Part shown: in pieces, positions 43,096 through 52,470 of the stretch
Layout: each line of letters opens with the position of its first letter
Position numbering within the stretch: the first letter of the stretch is position 1
Assembly (NCBI RefSeq): GCF_004770895.1
Contig: NZ_RQHS01000005.1
Coordinates: forward strand, 186,001 to 250,000
DNA length: 64,000 nucleotides
Direction of reading: 5' to 3'
DNA from: Leptospira dzoumogneensis
GTDB taxonomy: Bacteria; Spirochaetota; Leptospiria; Leptospirales; Leptospiraceae
Made by a program: the position numbers and the translations under genes
Notes under the pieces: model-generated
The model's input: the letters and a program-made list of their open reading frames with translations, nothing else
Told to the model about the DNA's origin: nothing
The model's database searches: none

Positions 43096-44157
43096 TTATT
43101 GTTCGATCCCGGTGGCGAATGCTTTTCTCAAAAGCCTTCCACAGTACACCGATTCCGCATAAGCTAAGCCGGATGTGGAATATCTGGAGATAATCCCATA
43201 AGTAGTGACTGTCGGATCTATCCAGGGATAAAATCCGAACTTGCCGGGACTACTGAAAGCGGAATCATTTCCGGAAGAATCTTCTACCCAATGCCCGTAA
43301 GAATAATGTACATCTTCAAAAACAAAAGGTGAATACTTAGCTTGCGCCGGATGCGCAGAAGGTAATGTAGGCACCAAGTCCGCGCCTAAATAAGTTCGGA
43401 TCGTTAAATTGGAATTTAAGATCCTTCTTAAGAATTGTGCATAAACGGAGGCGGAAGTCCGAACTCCTCCCGCAGGCTGGGGAACTGCATAATCAATTCC
43501 GGGATTCGATCCTCCGAATAATGTATTCCCTATCTCCGTTGCTAATTGGGCACGAGTGTAATTTGTAAGTGCCGGAGTTAAACCGCTCGGATTCAAGGCG
43601 GCATACGCCTGGAAGTGTGCCCCGTTATAATAAAAATAATTTAGATCAACTGAATTATAGTAATTATTATTGTTTGTTCCATCTCTTCCCGGGCCGTTAG
43701 TGAAACATGAATTTACTGTAAGAGCCAAGTTACACTTGTTATCATCCAGGTTATCGTAGCCGGATCTCATTCTGAGATAGGATTGTTCTATCGTTGTTGG
43801 AGTTCCAACTTTCTGCAAAACATAAGCTCCCCAGATCCATTTAGAAGCGGAAGCGATCAAAAGAACTGTGGATCCATTCACAGAACCGTTTACGGAAGAA
43901 TATCCATAAGCACCGTTTACATCTCCTATCTCCCAATAAAAAGCACCTAGTTTAGTACAAGTGGAGTTTTTCGTTGCAGTAGCTTCTACCGCATCTAGTT
44001 GGGATTGTTTTGTGGAATCTACTACGGTAAATTCCGCCGGGACTTGTATATTCGATAATGCTAATGTAGATATTAGGGAAGAAAGTGGATCTTCGCTGGG
44101 CGGAGGAGGGCAGGCAAATAAAAGGGAAACAGGCAGAAGATACAAATAATTTCGCAT
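43096..44157 (-). CDS. Lipoprotein with serine-hydrolase (beta-lactamase-like) motifs
   Basis: 353 aa; the signal ends SLLFAC-P, a lipobox with Cys 16. The motifs are suggestive of the penicillin-recognising serine hydrolase fold: SASK in LLIASASKWIWGAYVLQK (an SxxK), YYN in NYFYYNGAHFQAY (a YxN position), and SSPGKFGFYPWIDPTVTTYG at the end, where beta-lactamase-family esterases carry a G-rich strand ending in a similar DP turn. Overall similarity is weak, and the spacing was only judged by eye. If correct it would be an envelope esterase or peptidase rather than a true beta-lactamase. Confidence 0.6.
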   Translation of the reverse strand: MRNYLYLLPVSLLFACPPPPSEDPLSSLISTLALSNIQVPAEFTVVDSTKQSQLDAVEATATKNSTCTKLGAFYWEIGDVNGAYGYSSVNGSVNGSTVLLIASASKWIWGAYVLQKVGTPTTIEQSYLRMRSGYDNLDDNKCNLALTVNSCFTNGPGRDGTNNNNYYNSVDLNYFYYNGAHFQAYAALNPSGLTPALTNYTRAQLATEIGNTLFGGSNPGIDYAVPQPAGGVRTSASVYAQFLRRILNSNLTIRTYLGADLVPTLPSAHPAQAKYSPFVFEDVHYSYGHWVEDSSGNDSAFSSPGKFGFYPWIDPTVTTYGIISRYSTSGLAYAESVYCGRLLRKAFATGIEQ

Positions 44158-44233
44158 ATAACTCTCTAACTCAATTCGACGTTATCATCCTAGGATAACT
44201 GCCGAGTTTAATTGATTTTTCGCTTAAGTTGAT

Positions 44234-44608
44234 TTATTTTTTCTTTTTTGGTTTAGCTGCCGGCGGAGGATTACGCAGCTCATTCAATTTGTCAGTCAGC
44301 CATTTTTCGGACTCTATTTCTTTTCCGTCAGGGAATTTGATCTTATACGGAGTCCCTGTGATTGAAGACTTGCTTGCTAACCCTTTGATAAAATCTTCAG
44401 TGCTGCTTATCTTACTTTTGGCTGCATCGTATTTTCTAAGTAAGTGAGCCTTTGCCTCATCCAACTTATGTTCCGAACCGTTTCTTATAAAAACACAACC
44501 CTTGCAAGAATCTAAGGAAGAAACCAATGTTTTGATCTCTTCCTCCGGCTCTGCTCCGAAAACAAAACTGAAAAAAGAGAATAGAAGAATGGATGAGATT
44601 TTTTTCAT
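44234..44608 (-). CDS. DUF5329-type exported protein
   Basis: 124 aa with a signal peptide (cleavage about residue 18). The mature domain reads LVSSLDSCKGCVFIRNGSEH, then AKAHLLRKYD, STEDFIKGLASKSSITGTPY and WLTDKLNELR, which matches my memory of DUF5329 (small exported proteins with FIRNGxxH). The CxxC in DSCKGC might bind a metal or form a disulphide. A lysine/proline-rich tail ends the protein. The function is unknown. Confidence 0.75.
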   Translation of the reverse strand: MKKISSILLFSFFSFVFGAEPEEEIKTLVSSLDSCKGCVFIRNGSEHKLDEAKAHLLRKYDAAKSKISSTEDFIKGLASKSSITGTPYKIKFPDGKEIESEKWLTDKLNELRNPPPAAKPKKKK

Positions 44609-44745
44609 AGATCGTCACGGAGAATTAAATTGGGTCTGCTTACTTATGGCAACCAAGTATTCGAAATTCTATAATTTTCTTAGGTTCCTTTTTTTCGTGA
44701 CCGTAAAGATCCACTTCACGTATTATTCCTAAAAGGAAGACTTGG

Positions 44746-45321
44746 GTGAAAAAATTCGTCTTATTTTGTATATTCTTCTTTGGGTTTACCTCCCTTTATT
44801 CTCAAGAACAGACGGCTTCTCCAGAAACAAAAGATAGATCTCGTTGGGATTTGGTTTGGAGAAGTGCCGTTCTTCCAGGTTGGGGACTTCTTCATGCAAA
44901 AGAATACAGAAAAGCTAGATTAACTATGGTGATCACTTCTGTCTTAGTTCTTTCTGAATTGAAAGGGCATAAAGAAGAAGTGGAAAAAAAAGAAGAGTTC
45001 GAAAATGCCAGGAACCTATTTCTTGTGTATTCTAATTTTTATCCTCAACCTGATCCTGGGATGGTTACTTTGCTAGCAAATTACCAACATAGTAAACGTG
45101 ATGATCTGGAAGGAGTTCGTAATAGGAATGATCTGAGATTGGGACTTTTAGGTGCAAAATATATTCTTCAATTGGCTTATACGTATTGGAGAGGGATCCA
45201 GTGGGAAGGAGATAATTCTGCAGGATTTGATTTTAATATTCGAACTTACGCGCAATCAGATGCAAGAGACCAAGTCAGAGATCCATTCGGAATGGATTTA
45301 AGTTATAAATTTTATTTTTAG
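44746..45321 (+). CDS. Exported DUF5683-like protein (191 aa)
   Basis: The GTG start at 44746 has an AAGGAAG Shine-Dalgarno. A signal peptide (VLFCIFFFGFTSLYSQ) is followed by RSAVLPGWGLLHAKEYRKAR, the hallmark of small envelope proteins sometimes grouped as DUF5683. One or two further hydrophobic stretches (TMVITSVLVLSEL; LGLLGAKYILQLAYTY) suggest membrane contact. It diverges from the DUF5329-type gene. The function is unknown. Confidence 0.65.
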   Translation: MKKFVLFCIFFFGFTSLYSQEQTASPETKDRSRWDLVWRSAVLPGWGLLHAKEYRKARLTMVITSVLVLSELKGHKEEVEKKEEFENARNLFLVYSNFYPQPDPGMVTLLANYQHSKRDDLEGVRNRNDLRLGLLGAKYILQLAYTYWRGIQWEGDNSAGFDFNIRTYAQSDARDQVRDPFGMDLSYKFYF

Positions 45322-45339
45322 GACCTTCGTCTTGCCCTT

Positions 45340-46128
45340 CTATTTAATATCAGGAGAAAATCTTTGCCATTGTTTTCCTTCTTTCCAGACCTGAAATTCT
45401 CCGGGTAAAAACTGGGTCCAAATTTCATTTTGGGTCAAAGGACTTGTGGCTAATACTGTAACTATATCTTTTGGATTCGTATGTTTACTAAAATCTATAC
45501 TTAGATCCGCATCTATTAGTTTGGCTTCCCCGAATGGAGCATGTCTCGTGATATAAACTAACTTTGTGGAACAGTATGCGTATAAATATTTGGAATCCGA
45601 AATTAGGATATTCGAAACTCCTTTTTTGCCAAGTCTGGACAATAGTTTTCGGATCTCTCGGGCGAGTAGAGTTTCATTCTTTGGTCTACTTTTAAACTTC
45701 TTCTTTAATTCGGAAAGCACCCAACAAAAAGCATATTCGCTGTCCGTGGTCCCGACGGGTGCAAAATCTTTTAACGGTTCCTTCTTCACTCCTTTCAATT
45801 GTCCGTTATGAGCGAATGTCCAATAATAACCCCAGAGTTCTCGAACGAATGGATGAGTGTTTTTCAGATCCACCTTACCACGATTTGCCTTTCGGATATG
45901 TGAAATGACTAAATTACTTTTGATGGGGAATGTGCGGACTAGTTCCGCGAGCTGTGAATCTGCACTTGCCTGAGGATCTTGAAAGACTCTGCAGCCTTTG
46001 CCTTCATAAAATGCGATCCCCCACCCATCTTTATGTGGTCCTGTTTTTCCACCTCTTTGGACAAGACCGGTGAAACTGAAGCATATATCTGTAGGAACAT
46101 TTGCGCTCATTCCCAAAAGTTCACACAT
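45340..46128 (-). CDS. Class II glutamine amidotransferase (YafJ-like)
   Basis: 262 aa. The nucleophile is the N-terminal Cys 2 ([12 protein letters not shown]), exposed after removal of Met, and [24 protein letters not shown] and FAHNGQLKG complete the Ntn-hydrolase active site that releases ammonia from glutamine. No synthase domain is fused, so the ammonia acceptor is unknown; gamma-glutamyl hydrolysis of a small metabolite is the family alternative. An AGGAGGTCC Shine-Dalgarno precedes the ATG. It converges with the DUF5683-like gene. Confidence 0.92.
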   Translation of the reverse strand: MCELLGMSANVPTDICFSFTGLVQRGGKTGPHKDGWGIAFYEGKGCRVFQDPQASADSQLAELVRTFPIKSNLVISHIRKANRGKVDLKNTHPFVRELWGYYWTFAHNGQLKGVKKEPLKDFAPVGTTDSEYAFCWVLSELKKKFKSRPKNETLLAREIRKLLSRLGKKGVSNILISDSKYLYAYCSTKLVYITRHAPFGEAKLIDADLSIDFSKHTNPKDIVTVLATSPLTQNEIWTQFLPGEFQVWKEGKQWQRFSPDIK

Positions 46129-46173
46129 TCTGGACCTCCTCCGTTATATTGGAATAATTGTCGCTAAGACGAA

Positions 46174-47382
46174 TTGTCCTTGTCCAGGACTTTTTTCCTA
46201 AAAAGAAATGGCGGAACTCTTGCAGAATTCGAGCCAGAACCCCAATTTGATCGGGTGATTCTTCATATCGACACGGAAACCGGCTGGAGAGGAGGAGAAA
46301 GGCAACTTTTTCTTCTCGCAGAAGGTTTAAAAAAACACAAAATCCCTCAGCTCATTCTTTGTAAACCAGGCTCTGCATTAGAGACTCGTGCAAACGATGT
46401 TGGACTTCCAACAGTTACTCTCCCTTTAAAAGGAGAATGGGACTTCGGTTCCGTAAAGGCACTCCAAGAACTCATCGTATCTAAAGGGATCAAACTGATC
46501 CATGCTCATACTGCAAAGGCACATTCTATCGCTTGGATGGCGAAAGCAAAACATCCTCAAGTGAAACTTGTAGTTTCCAGAAGAGTGGATTTTAGACTTA
46601 GAAAGAATTGGTTCAGTAAACGTAAGTATGTTTCCGACAGAGTGGATCTTTATTTAAGTGTTTCGAATCGTATTCGTGAAATTCTGATCATGGATGGAAT
46701 CGATCCTGCTAAAGTTGTGACCGTATACAGCGGGATCGATCTAGGCGTTTCCAAAAAAGCGAGTGATATATCATATCTTAGAAAAGAATTCAATCTTTCT
46801 AAAGATGATTTGATCATAGGAAATATCGCTGCGTTAGTCGATCATAAGGACCAAAAAACATTACTGGATGCTTTGTCCAAAGTGGAGACGGATAAAAAGT
46901 ATAAGGTCCTAATCGTGGGCGAAGGCGAACTCAGAAAGGAACTGGAGAAGATCGCTTCCGAAAAAAGACTTTTGGATAAAGTGGTCTTTACAGGATTCAG
47001 AACGGATATCTCAGAACTTCTTTCCTTATTCGATATCTTCACGTTAACTTCCAAAGAAGAAGGACTCGGGACTTCCGTTTTAGACGCGATGGCATCCGGC
47101 TTGCCGATCGTAGCAACAAACGGTGGTGGCATCGCGGAAATGTTAACGGAAGGCAAAGGTGCATTCGTTTCTCAAGTAGGAGATTCGACTTCTCTTGCTT
47201 CTTCTTATAAAACTTTATTAGAAGATCCTAAAATTCGAAAATCTATGGGAGCATTTAATAAAGAATCCGTAAAAAGATTCTCCGTTAAAAATACCATCAA
47301 GAAAACCGAACTAGCGTATTATAGTTTATTAGGCGAAGAAATTTATTCCAGCTCGAAAGGAAAATCCGGGGAAGCAGCATGA
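46174..47382 (+). CDS. GT4-family glycosyltransferase
   Basis: 402 aa, GT-B fold. The N-terminal domain has [20 protein letters not shown], the C-terminal one [19 protein letters not shown] and the ExxxxxxxD/E nucleotide-sugar motif in [17 protein letters not shown]. The start is uncertain: the frame begins at TTG 46174 with no clear Shine-Dalgarno, and no in-frame ATG exists near the N-terminus. It overlaps polA by four bases (ATGA), so polA may depend on its translation. The acceptor is probably a lipid or surface glycan, by analogy with related enzymes. Confidence 0.88.
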   Translation: MSLSRTFFLKRNGGTLAEFEPEPQFDRVILHIDTETGWRGGERQLFLLAEGLKKHKIPQLILCKPGSALETRANDVGLPTVTLPLKGEWDFGSVKALQELIVSKGIKLIHAHTAKAHSIAWMAKAKHPQVKLVVSRRVDFRLRKNWFSKRKYVSDRVDLYLSVSNRIREILIMDGIDPAKVVTVYSGIDLGVSKKASDISYLRKEFNLSKDDLIIGNIAALVDHKDQKTLLDALSKVETDKKYKVLIVGEGELRKELEKIASEKRLLDKVVFTGFRTDISELLSLFDIFTLTSKEEGLGTSVLDAMASGLPIVATNGGGIAEMLTEGKGAFVSQVGDSTSLASSYKTLLEDPKIRKSMGAFNKESVKRFSVKNTIKKTELAYYSLLGEEIYSSSKGKSGEAA

Positions 47383-50141
47383 AAAAATTACTCATAGTAG
47401 ACGGTCACGCGTTCGCATTCAGAGCATATTATGCTTTTGCAGCTTCTAACCTGAAAAATTCCAAAACAGGACAACCGAGCGGTGCAGTCTTCGGGTTTTT
47501 TAGAATGTTATTCAAACTTTTCGAAGATTATTCTCCCACTCATGTGGCGATGACATTCGACCCTGGCGGTCCCTTGGAAAGAGGTGCTACATTTGCAGAA
47601 TATAAGGCAAATCGTAAACCTATGCCGGAAGATCTTCGTCCTCAATTGAACGAGATCATGGAAACCTTAAAGGTTCTGGGTTTTAGGATCCTGAAGATAG
47701 AAAAACATGAGGCGGACGATATTATCGGAACACTTGCGGAAAATTATAAATCTTCTGCAAAAGAGATACTGATCTTCTCCGGGGATAAGGACTTATACCA
47801 ATTATTAGAAAAAAAGAATATTAAAATGCTCAGAGGTAAAAAGGGAGTCACTGAATTTGTGGAAATCGACTCCTCCTGGGTAAAAGAAGAACTAGGTGTG
47901 GACGTAAAACAGATCCCTGACTATATGGGGATCGTTGGAGATACTTCTGATAATATTCCTGGTGTAAAAGGGATCGGAGAGAAGGGCGCCACTAAGCTGA
48001 TCCAAGAATATAAAAACTTGGAAGGGATCTATAAAAATATAGAGAAGATCAAAAATCCAGGCTTAAAAAACAAACTGATCGAACACAAAGACAACGCGTT
48101 TATGTCCAGACAATTGGCTACGATCAAAAGAGATTTGGACCTTGGGATCAAGGATGATGATCTTAAACTTCCGGATTATGCTTCCGACGAAGGTATCCGT
48201 TATCTAAAGAACCAGGGATATAATGTTCTATCCCGTGACTTAGCTAAATCAGTAGGAAAAGAACCTCCTAAAGATGAACCGGAAGAATCTGCTTCAGGAT
48301 CTGAAAAAGGTCCGGCGGCCAAAAAAGGAATTTATAAACGAGTAGAAAGTATAGAAGAATTAACCAAACTCGCAAGAGCCTGGAAAAAATCTCCCATCCT
48401 TTCTGTGGATACGGAAACCACGTCTCAATACGCTTTTGATGCGGAACTTTTAGGGATCTCTTTGTGTAACCAAGAAGGAACCGGTTTTTATATCCCGGTC
48501 ACTCATACACAAGAGGGTTTATTCACCAATAAAGATCAACTTCTTCCTTTGGATCAGGTCCGAGAAATATTGGGACCAGTATTAGCAGATCCGAATATTC
48601 CAAAAGTTGGTCAGAATATTAAATACGATCTGATCGTTCTCCAAAACCACGGATTCGAAGTGGCAAATATCGTTTTTGATACTATGATCGTGGCCTATAT
48701 TCTGGCGCCTGAAAGCCGCAGATTTAATATGGACGATCTTGCAGAAGATCTTCTGAATTATAAAACGATCACTTATGCGGAACTCGTAGGAACAGGTAAG
48801 AATAAAAAAAATCTTTGGGAAGTGGATCTGGACAAGGTCTCCGAATACGCGGCGGAAGACGCGGATATTACTTTAAGATTATATAATGTTCTTCGCAAAT
48901 CCTTAAAACAATCCGGTTTAGAGAGTGTGTTCAAGGATATTGATCTACCTTTGATCCCTGTTTTAACTCAAATGGAGAAGGCGGGAATCGCAGTAGATTC
49001 GAAATATTTTGCAGAACTTTCCAAAGATTTTCAGAGAGAAGTAAAAGATCTGGAAAAAGGGATCTATAGGGCTGCAGGAAAAGAATTCAATATCGCTTCT
49101 ACAAAAGAACTCCAAAAGATATTATTCGATGAGCTTCAGTTGAGAGTTGTTAAAAAGACCCAAACGGGCTATTCCACAGACCATGAGGTTTTGGAAGAAT
49201 TGCTCGGAGAACATCCGATCATCGAAAAACTTTTGGATTATAGGAAATATACGAAGTTGATCTCTACTTATGTGGACACTCTTCCTAGTATGGCTTCTCC
49301 TAAAGATCAAAGAATTCACACCAGCTATAATATGACGATCGCTGCGACAGGAAGACTTTCTTCTACGGATCCGAACCTGCAAAATATTCCGATCCGAGAA
49401 AAAGAAGGAAGGCTGATCCGAAAAGGATTTATTTCCGGTCATAAGGATTTTGAGATCTTAAGTTTGGACTATTCTCAGATAGAACTCCGGATCATGGCAC
49501 ATATTTCTAAAGATCCTGCTATGATGGATGCCTATAAAAAAGGCATCGATATCCATAAAAGAACTGCCGCTGCAATCTACGGAGTTCCGGAAGATCTGGT
49601 CAGTCCTGAAATGAGGGATAAGGCGAAAGTAGTTAACTTTTCCGTAATATATGGAGTCACCCCTTACGGTCTTAGCCGGAATCTCAGAATTCCAAGGGAT
49701 GAGGCTAAAAGTTTTATAGATAGATATCTAACTCAGTATCCAGGTGTCCAAAAGTATATGGATGATACGATCGCCTTCTGTGAAGAGAAAGGTTATGTGG
49801 AGACCATGAAAGGAAGAAGGAGACCTGTTCCGGATATTACATCCACTCATCGTCAGGCAAAAGAGGGAGCCAAAAGGGTAGCGATCAACACTCCTATCCA
49901 AGGTACTTGTGCCGATATGATCAAGATTGCGATGATCCAGATCCAAGAAGAGATCGAAAAAAGAAAATGGAAATCCAAACTTCTACTCCAAGTACATGAC
50001 GAATTGGTATTTGAAGTCTATAAATCGGAAAAAGACGAGTTCCTGAAGGTTTGCAAGAGCCTAATGGAGAATGCACTTCCTCTGGATGTTCCGATCAAGG
50101 TAGAAGGAAAATTCGGGCAAAACTGGGACGAGGCTCATTGA
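47379..50141 (+). CDS. polA: DNA polymerase I
   Basis: 920 aa with all three domains. The 5' nuclease domain (about 1-290) opens [17 protein letters not shown]. The 3'-5' exonuclease (about 320-500) keeps its acidic residues: DTET in [10 protein letters not shown]...D in [12 protein letters not shown] and YxxxD in [13 protein letters not shown], so proofreading is probably active. The polymerase domain (about 510-920) has [33 protein letters not shown] and [12 protein letters not shown]. It fills gaps in repair and removes Okazaki primers. The ATG overlaps the upstream glycosyltransferase stop, an odd functional pairing that probably reflects gene order only. Confidence 0.97.
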   Translation: MKKLLIVDGHAFAFRAYYAFAASNLKNSKTGQPSGAVFGFFRMLFKLFEDYSPTHVAMTFDPGGPLERGATFAEYKANRKPMPEDLRPQLNEIMETLKVLGFRILKIEKHEADDIIGTLAENYKSSAKEILIFSGDKDLYQLLEKKNIKMLRGKKGVTEFVEIDSSWVKEELGVDVKQIPDYMGIVGDTSDNIPGVKGIGEKGATKLIQEYKNLEGIYKNIEKIKNPGLKNKLIEHKDNAFMSRQLATIKRDLDLGIKDDDLKLPDYASDEGIRYLKNQGYNVLSRDLAKSVGKEPPKDEPEESASGSEKGPAAKKGIYKRVESIEELTKLARAWKKSPILSVDTETTSQYAFDAELLGISLCNQEGTGFYIPVTHTQEGLFTNKDQLLPLDQVREILGPVLADPNIPKVGQNIKYDLIVLQNHGFEVANIVFDTMIVAYILAPESRRFNMDDLAEDLLNYKTITYAELVGTGKNKKNLWEVDLDKVSEYAAEDADITLRLYNVLRKSLKQSGLESVFKDIDLPLIPVLTQMEKAGIAVDSKYFAELSKDFQREVKDLEKGIYRAAGKEFNIASTKELQKILFDELQLRVVKKTQTGYSTDHEVLEELLGEHPIIEKLLDYRKYTKLISTYVDTLPSMASPKDQRIHTSYNMTIAATGRLSSTDPNLQNIPIREKEGRLIRKGFISGHKDFEILSLDYSQIELRIMAHISKDPAMMDAYKKGIDIHKRTAAAIYGVPEDLVSPEMRDKAKVVNFSVIYGVTPYGLSRNLRIPRDEAKSFIDRYLTQYPGVQKYMDDTIAFCEEKGYVETMKGRRRPVPDITSTHRQAKEGAKRVAINTPIQGTCADMIKIAMIQIQEEIEKRKWKSKLLLQVHDELVFEVYKSEKDEFLKVCKSLMENALPLDVPIKVEGKFGQNWDEAH

Positions 50142-50166
50142 AATACTATATTTATATATAGTATTT
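50141..50166. other. Perfect AT-rich inverted repeat after polA
   Basis: AAATACTATA (50141-50150) pairs perfectly with TATAGTATTT (50157-50166) over a 6-nt spacer, starting at the last base of the polA stop. It could be a terminator with a weak T tail or a second binding site for whatever binds the fic control region 27 nt downstream. Confidence 0.55.
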
Positions 50167-50189
50167 CTGGGTATTTTCGCACATAAGAC

Positions 50190-50228
50190 TTGTCATATAT
50201 CGTATATTTCTATAAAATATGATATATG
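50190..50228 (+). promoter_or_regulatory. fic promoter embedded in an inverted repeat; predicted leaderless start
   Basis: TTGTCA (50190-50195) and TAAAAT (50213-50218) are 17 nt apart, a near-consensus promoter. The expected start of transcription (about 50224-50226) coincides with the ATG at 50226, and there is no Shine-Dalgarno, so the mRNA would be leaderless. CATATATC (50194-50201) pairs with GATATATG (50221-50228), and ATATTT (50204-50209) with AAATAT (50215-50220), so a two-armed palindrome spans from the -35 to the start codon and should act as an operator. Confidence 0.6.
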
Positions 50229-51329
50229 GTATCCTTTCATCCTGAGATTCCTTACGATTTGCCTGAGCTTCCTCCGGCTTTGGACTTGGAGGCTCCGAAC
50301 TTTCTAAAACTGATCGCGAAAGCTAGGACGGAACTTGGAGAATTGAAAGGTTTCGCATCCGCGTTACCAAATCCGATGCTATTACTTTCCCCGGCCATTA
50401 TTAAAGAGTCTGTAGCCAGCTCGAATATAGAGAATATTAATACCACCGTTTCTCATGTTTTGCAGCAGTCTCTATTTCCGGAATATGAAAGGAACGACTA
50501 TGATAAGGAAGTTTTAAGATATAGAAATGCAGTGGAATTAGGTTTTTATGAATTAAGGCGTTTTCCAATTTCATATAGACTGATCGAAAAAGTTCATAAG
50601 GAACTGATGTCCGGCAAGGAATCCGGATTTCGAAAATTGCAGAATAAGATCGTAAACTCCAATACTGGAGAACCGATTTACACACCACCTATAGCTTCTA
50701 AAATTCCGGAATTGCTCTCAAATCTGGAAAGGTTCCTGAACGAAGACAAAGACGGGATCGACCCTTTGTTAAAGTGTGCGATCTCACATTACCAATTCGA
50801 AGCAATCCATCCTTTTTTAGACGGGAACGGGCGTACAGGAAGGATCTTAATGGTACTGTATCTAATTCAGACTAAGATACTTTCACTGCCGATCCTTTAT
50901 ATAAGCGGTTATATTAATAATAATAGATCGAAATATTATGAATTACTTTCCGACGTTTCTCGGAATGGAAATTGGGAACAGTTTCTGGAATTCATGTTGA
51001 ACGCTTTTTATCTACAGGCAAGATCCACTAAAAATCTATTGTTTAAGATAATTGAGCTCTATCAAACATACAAAACTGAAATTTCTGCGGATCGTCCTAA
51101 GTTGGCAAAAAGCGGGATAGTGGAAGCTATGTTTTCTTCACCAGTACTTTCGCCTGTTAGTTTGGCTGAGCGTATTAACGTTCATTATACCACTGCTACA
51201 CGGTATTTAGCGGAACTTAAAGATGCGAAGTATTTAGTGGATATGAATTATGGAAAATATCATCTATTCATAAATAAAGTCTTGTTGGATCTTCTACAAG
51301 AAGACAGCTTTTCGGATGGATCGGAATAG
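50226..51329 (+). CDS. Fic-family protein with inhibitory helix and winged-helix C-terminus
   Basis: 367 aa. The Fic core has HPFLDGNGRTGR (about residues 198-209), the complete HxFx(D/E)GNGRxxR motif, so AMP transfer to a protein hydroxyl is likely. Upstream, SSNIEN (about residues 67-72) fits the [S/T]xxxE[G/N] inhibitory motif in the N-terminal class II position. The C-terminus SLAERINVHYTTATRYLAEL is a winged-helix DNA-binding segment. This is the Fic/DUF4172-type layout found in many bacteria. No antitoxin gene is adjacent, as expected for class II. The palindrome over its own promoter suggests autoregulation through the C-terminal domain. Confidence 0.9.
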   Translation: MVSFHPEIPYDLPELPPALDLEAPNFLKLIAKARTELGELKGFASALPNPMLLLSPAIIKESVASSNIENINTTVSHVLQQSLFPEYERNDYDKEVLRYRNAVELGFYELRRFPISYRLIEKVHKELMSGKESGFRKLQNKIVNSNTGEPIYTPPIASKIPELLSNLERFLNEDKDGIDPLLKCAISHYQFEAIHPFLDGNGRTGRILMVLYLIQTKILSLPILYISGYINNNRSKYYELLSDVSRNGNWEQFLEFMLNAFYLQARSTKNLLFKIIELYQTYKTEISADRPKLAKSGIVEAMFSSPVLSPVSLAERINVHYTTATRYLAELKDAKYLVDMNYGKYHLFINKVLLDLLQEDSFSDGSE

Positions 51330-51435
51330 TTAGGATCCTTTTAAGATTAATCTTATCGAAAATCCGATATGATTCGATTTTTGAGTTGTTTGAGAGAGAT
51401 TTTCTCTTAAAATTCGGCCTCTTAGGGAGAACTTA

Positions 51436-52392
51436 ATGGAAAACTCTTATTCCAGAAAAAAGTTCCTGAAACTTTTAGCGTTATTCGCCGCAGGTATAGG
51501 TCTTTCGGAGAATTTGATCTCTCCGTTATTCTCCCAAACGTCCGGAGCTTCTAAAATGTTAAAACGTAAGATCCCAAAAACTGGAGAAGAAATTCCTGCA
51601 ATCGGTTTAGGCACTTGGCAGACTTTAGATGTGGATCCGGATCCTTCTTCTTTGGCTCCTTTAAAAGAAGTTTTGTCGGAGTTCCTACATACCGGCGGAG
51701 GTGTAGTGGATTCTTCTCCCATGTATGGTCGCTCCGAGGAAATTTTCGGGATCTTATCCAAGGATTTTTCAGACGCGGAGAAAAAGAAATTTTTCTTAGC
51801 CACAAAAGTTTGGATCAGGGGAGAAGCAGCCGGAAAATCACAGATAGAATCTTCTTTCAAAAAAATGAAAGCTGAGAAAATCGATCTATTCCAAATCCAT
51901 AATTTACTAGACACTCAAACTCATCTTAAAACATTAAGAGGCCTGAAAGAAAAAGGAAAGATCCGTTATATAGGTCTGACCCATTTTACTACTTCAGCAT
52001 TTTCCGAAATGGAAAGAATTTCCGAAAAAGAAAAACCCGATTTCTTGCAGATACCGTATTCTATCCAAACAAGAGAAGCGGAGAATCGAATTTTACCTTT
52101 TGCACAAGAACATGGAATTGCAGTTTTGATCAATCGTCCTTTCGAAGAAGGTGGACTTTTTAGAAATACAAAAGGTAAAACATTGCCTGAGTATTTTAAA
52201 GAATGGGATTGTAATTCATTCGCGCAGGCTTTCTTGAAATATATTCTTTCTCATCCGGCAGTGACTTGTGCGATCCCTGCTACTTCTAAGATCTCTCATC
52301 TCAAAGATAATATGGGCGCAGGGCTTGGTAGATTTCCGGAAGGCAAAGAAAGAAAAGTTTTTCTATCCAACCTTCTAGACGCAATGGATTGA
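51436..52392 (+). CDS. Exported aldo/keto reductase
   Basis: 318 aa. The N-terminus (YSRKKFLKLLALFAAGIGL) looks like a Tat signal with R-K in place of R-R, so the enzyme may be exported folded. The reductase domain opens RKIPKTGEEIPAIGLGTWQT. The catalytic tetrad is visible: Asp in VVDSSPMYG, Tyr in PMYGRSE, Lys in LATKVW and His in FQIHNL. Most aldo/keto reductases are cytoplasmic and NADPH-dependent, so a periplasmic one is unusual; the signal could also be a membrane anchor. The substrate is unknown. Confidence 0.85.
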   Translation: MENSYSRKKFLKLLALFAAGIGLSENLISPLFSQTSGASKMLKRKIPKTGEEIPAIGLGTWQTLDVDPDPSSLAPLKEVLSEFLHTGGGVVDSSPMYGRSEEIFGILSKDFSDAEKKKFFLATKVWIRGEAAGKSQIESSFKKMKAEKIDLFQIHNLLDTQTHLKTLRGLKEKGKIRYIGLTHFTTSAFSEMERISEKEKPDFLQIPYSIQTREAENRILPFAQEHGIAVLINRPFEEGGLFRNTKGKTLPEYFKEWDCNSFAQAFLKYILSHPAVTCAIPATSKISHLKDNMGAGLGRFPEGKERKVFLSNLLDAMD

Positions 52393-52470
52393 AATTTCCT
52401 CCTCGTTATTGATTTTACACTTCCCATTCCGAAAGCAGGGAGTACAATATTGCTCCTTCTGGAGGAGTCT

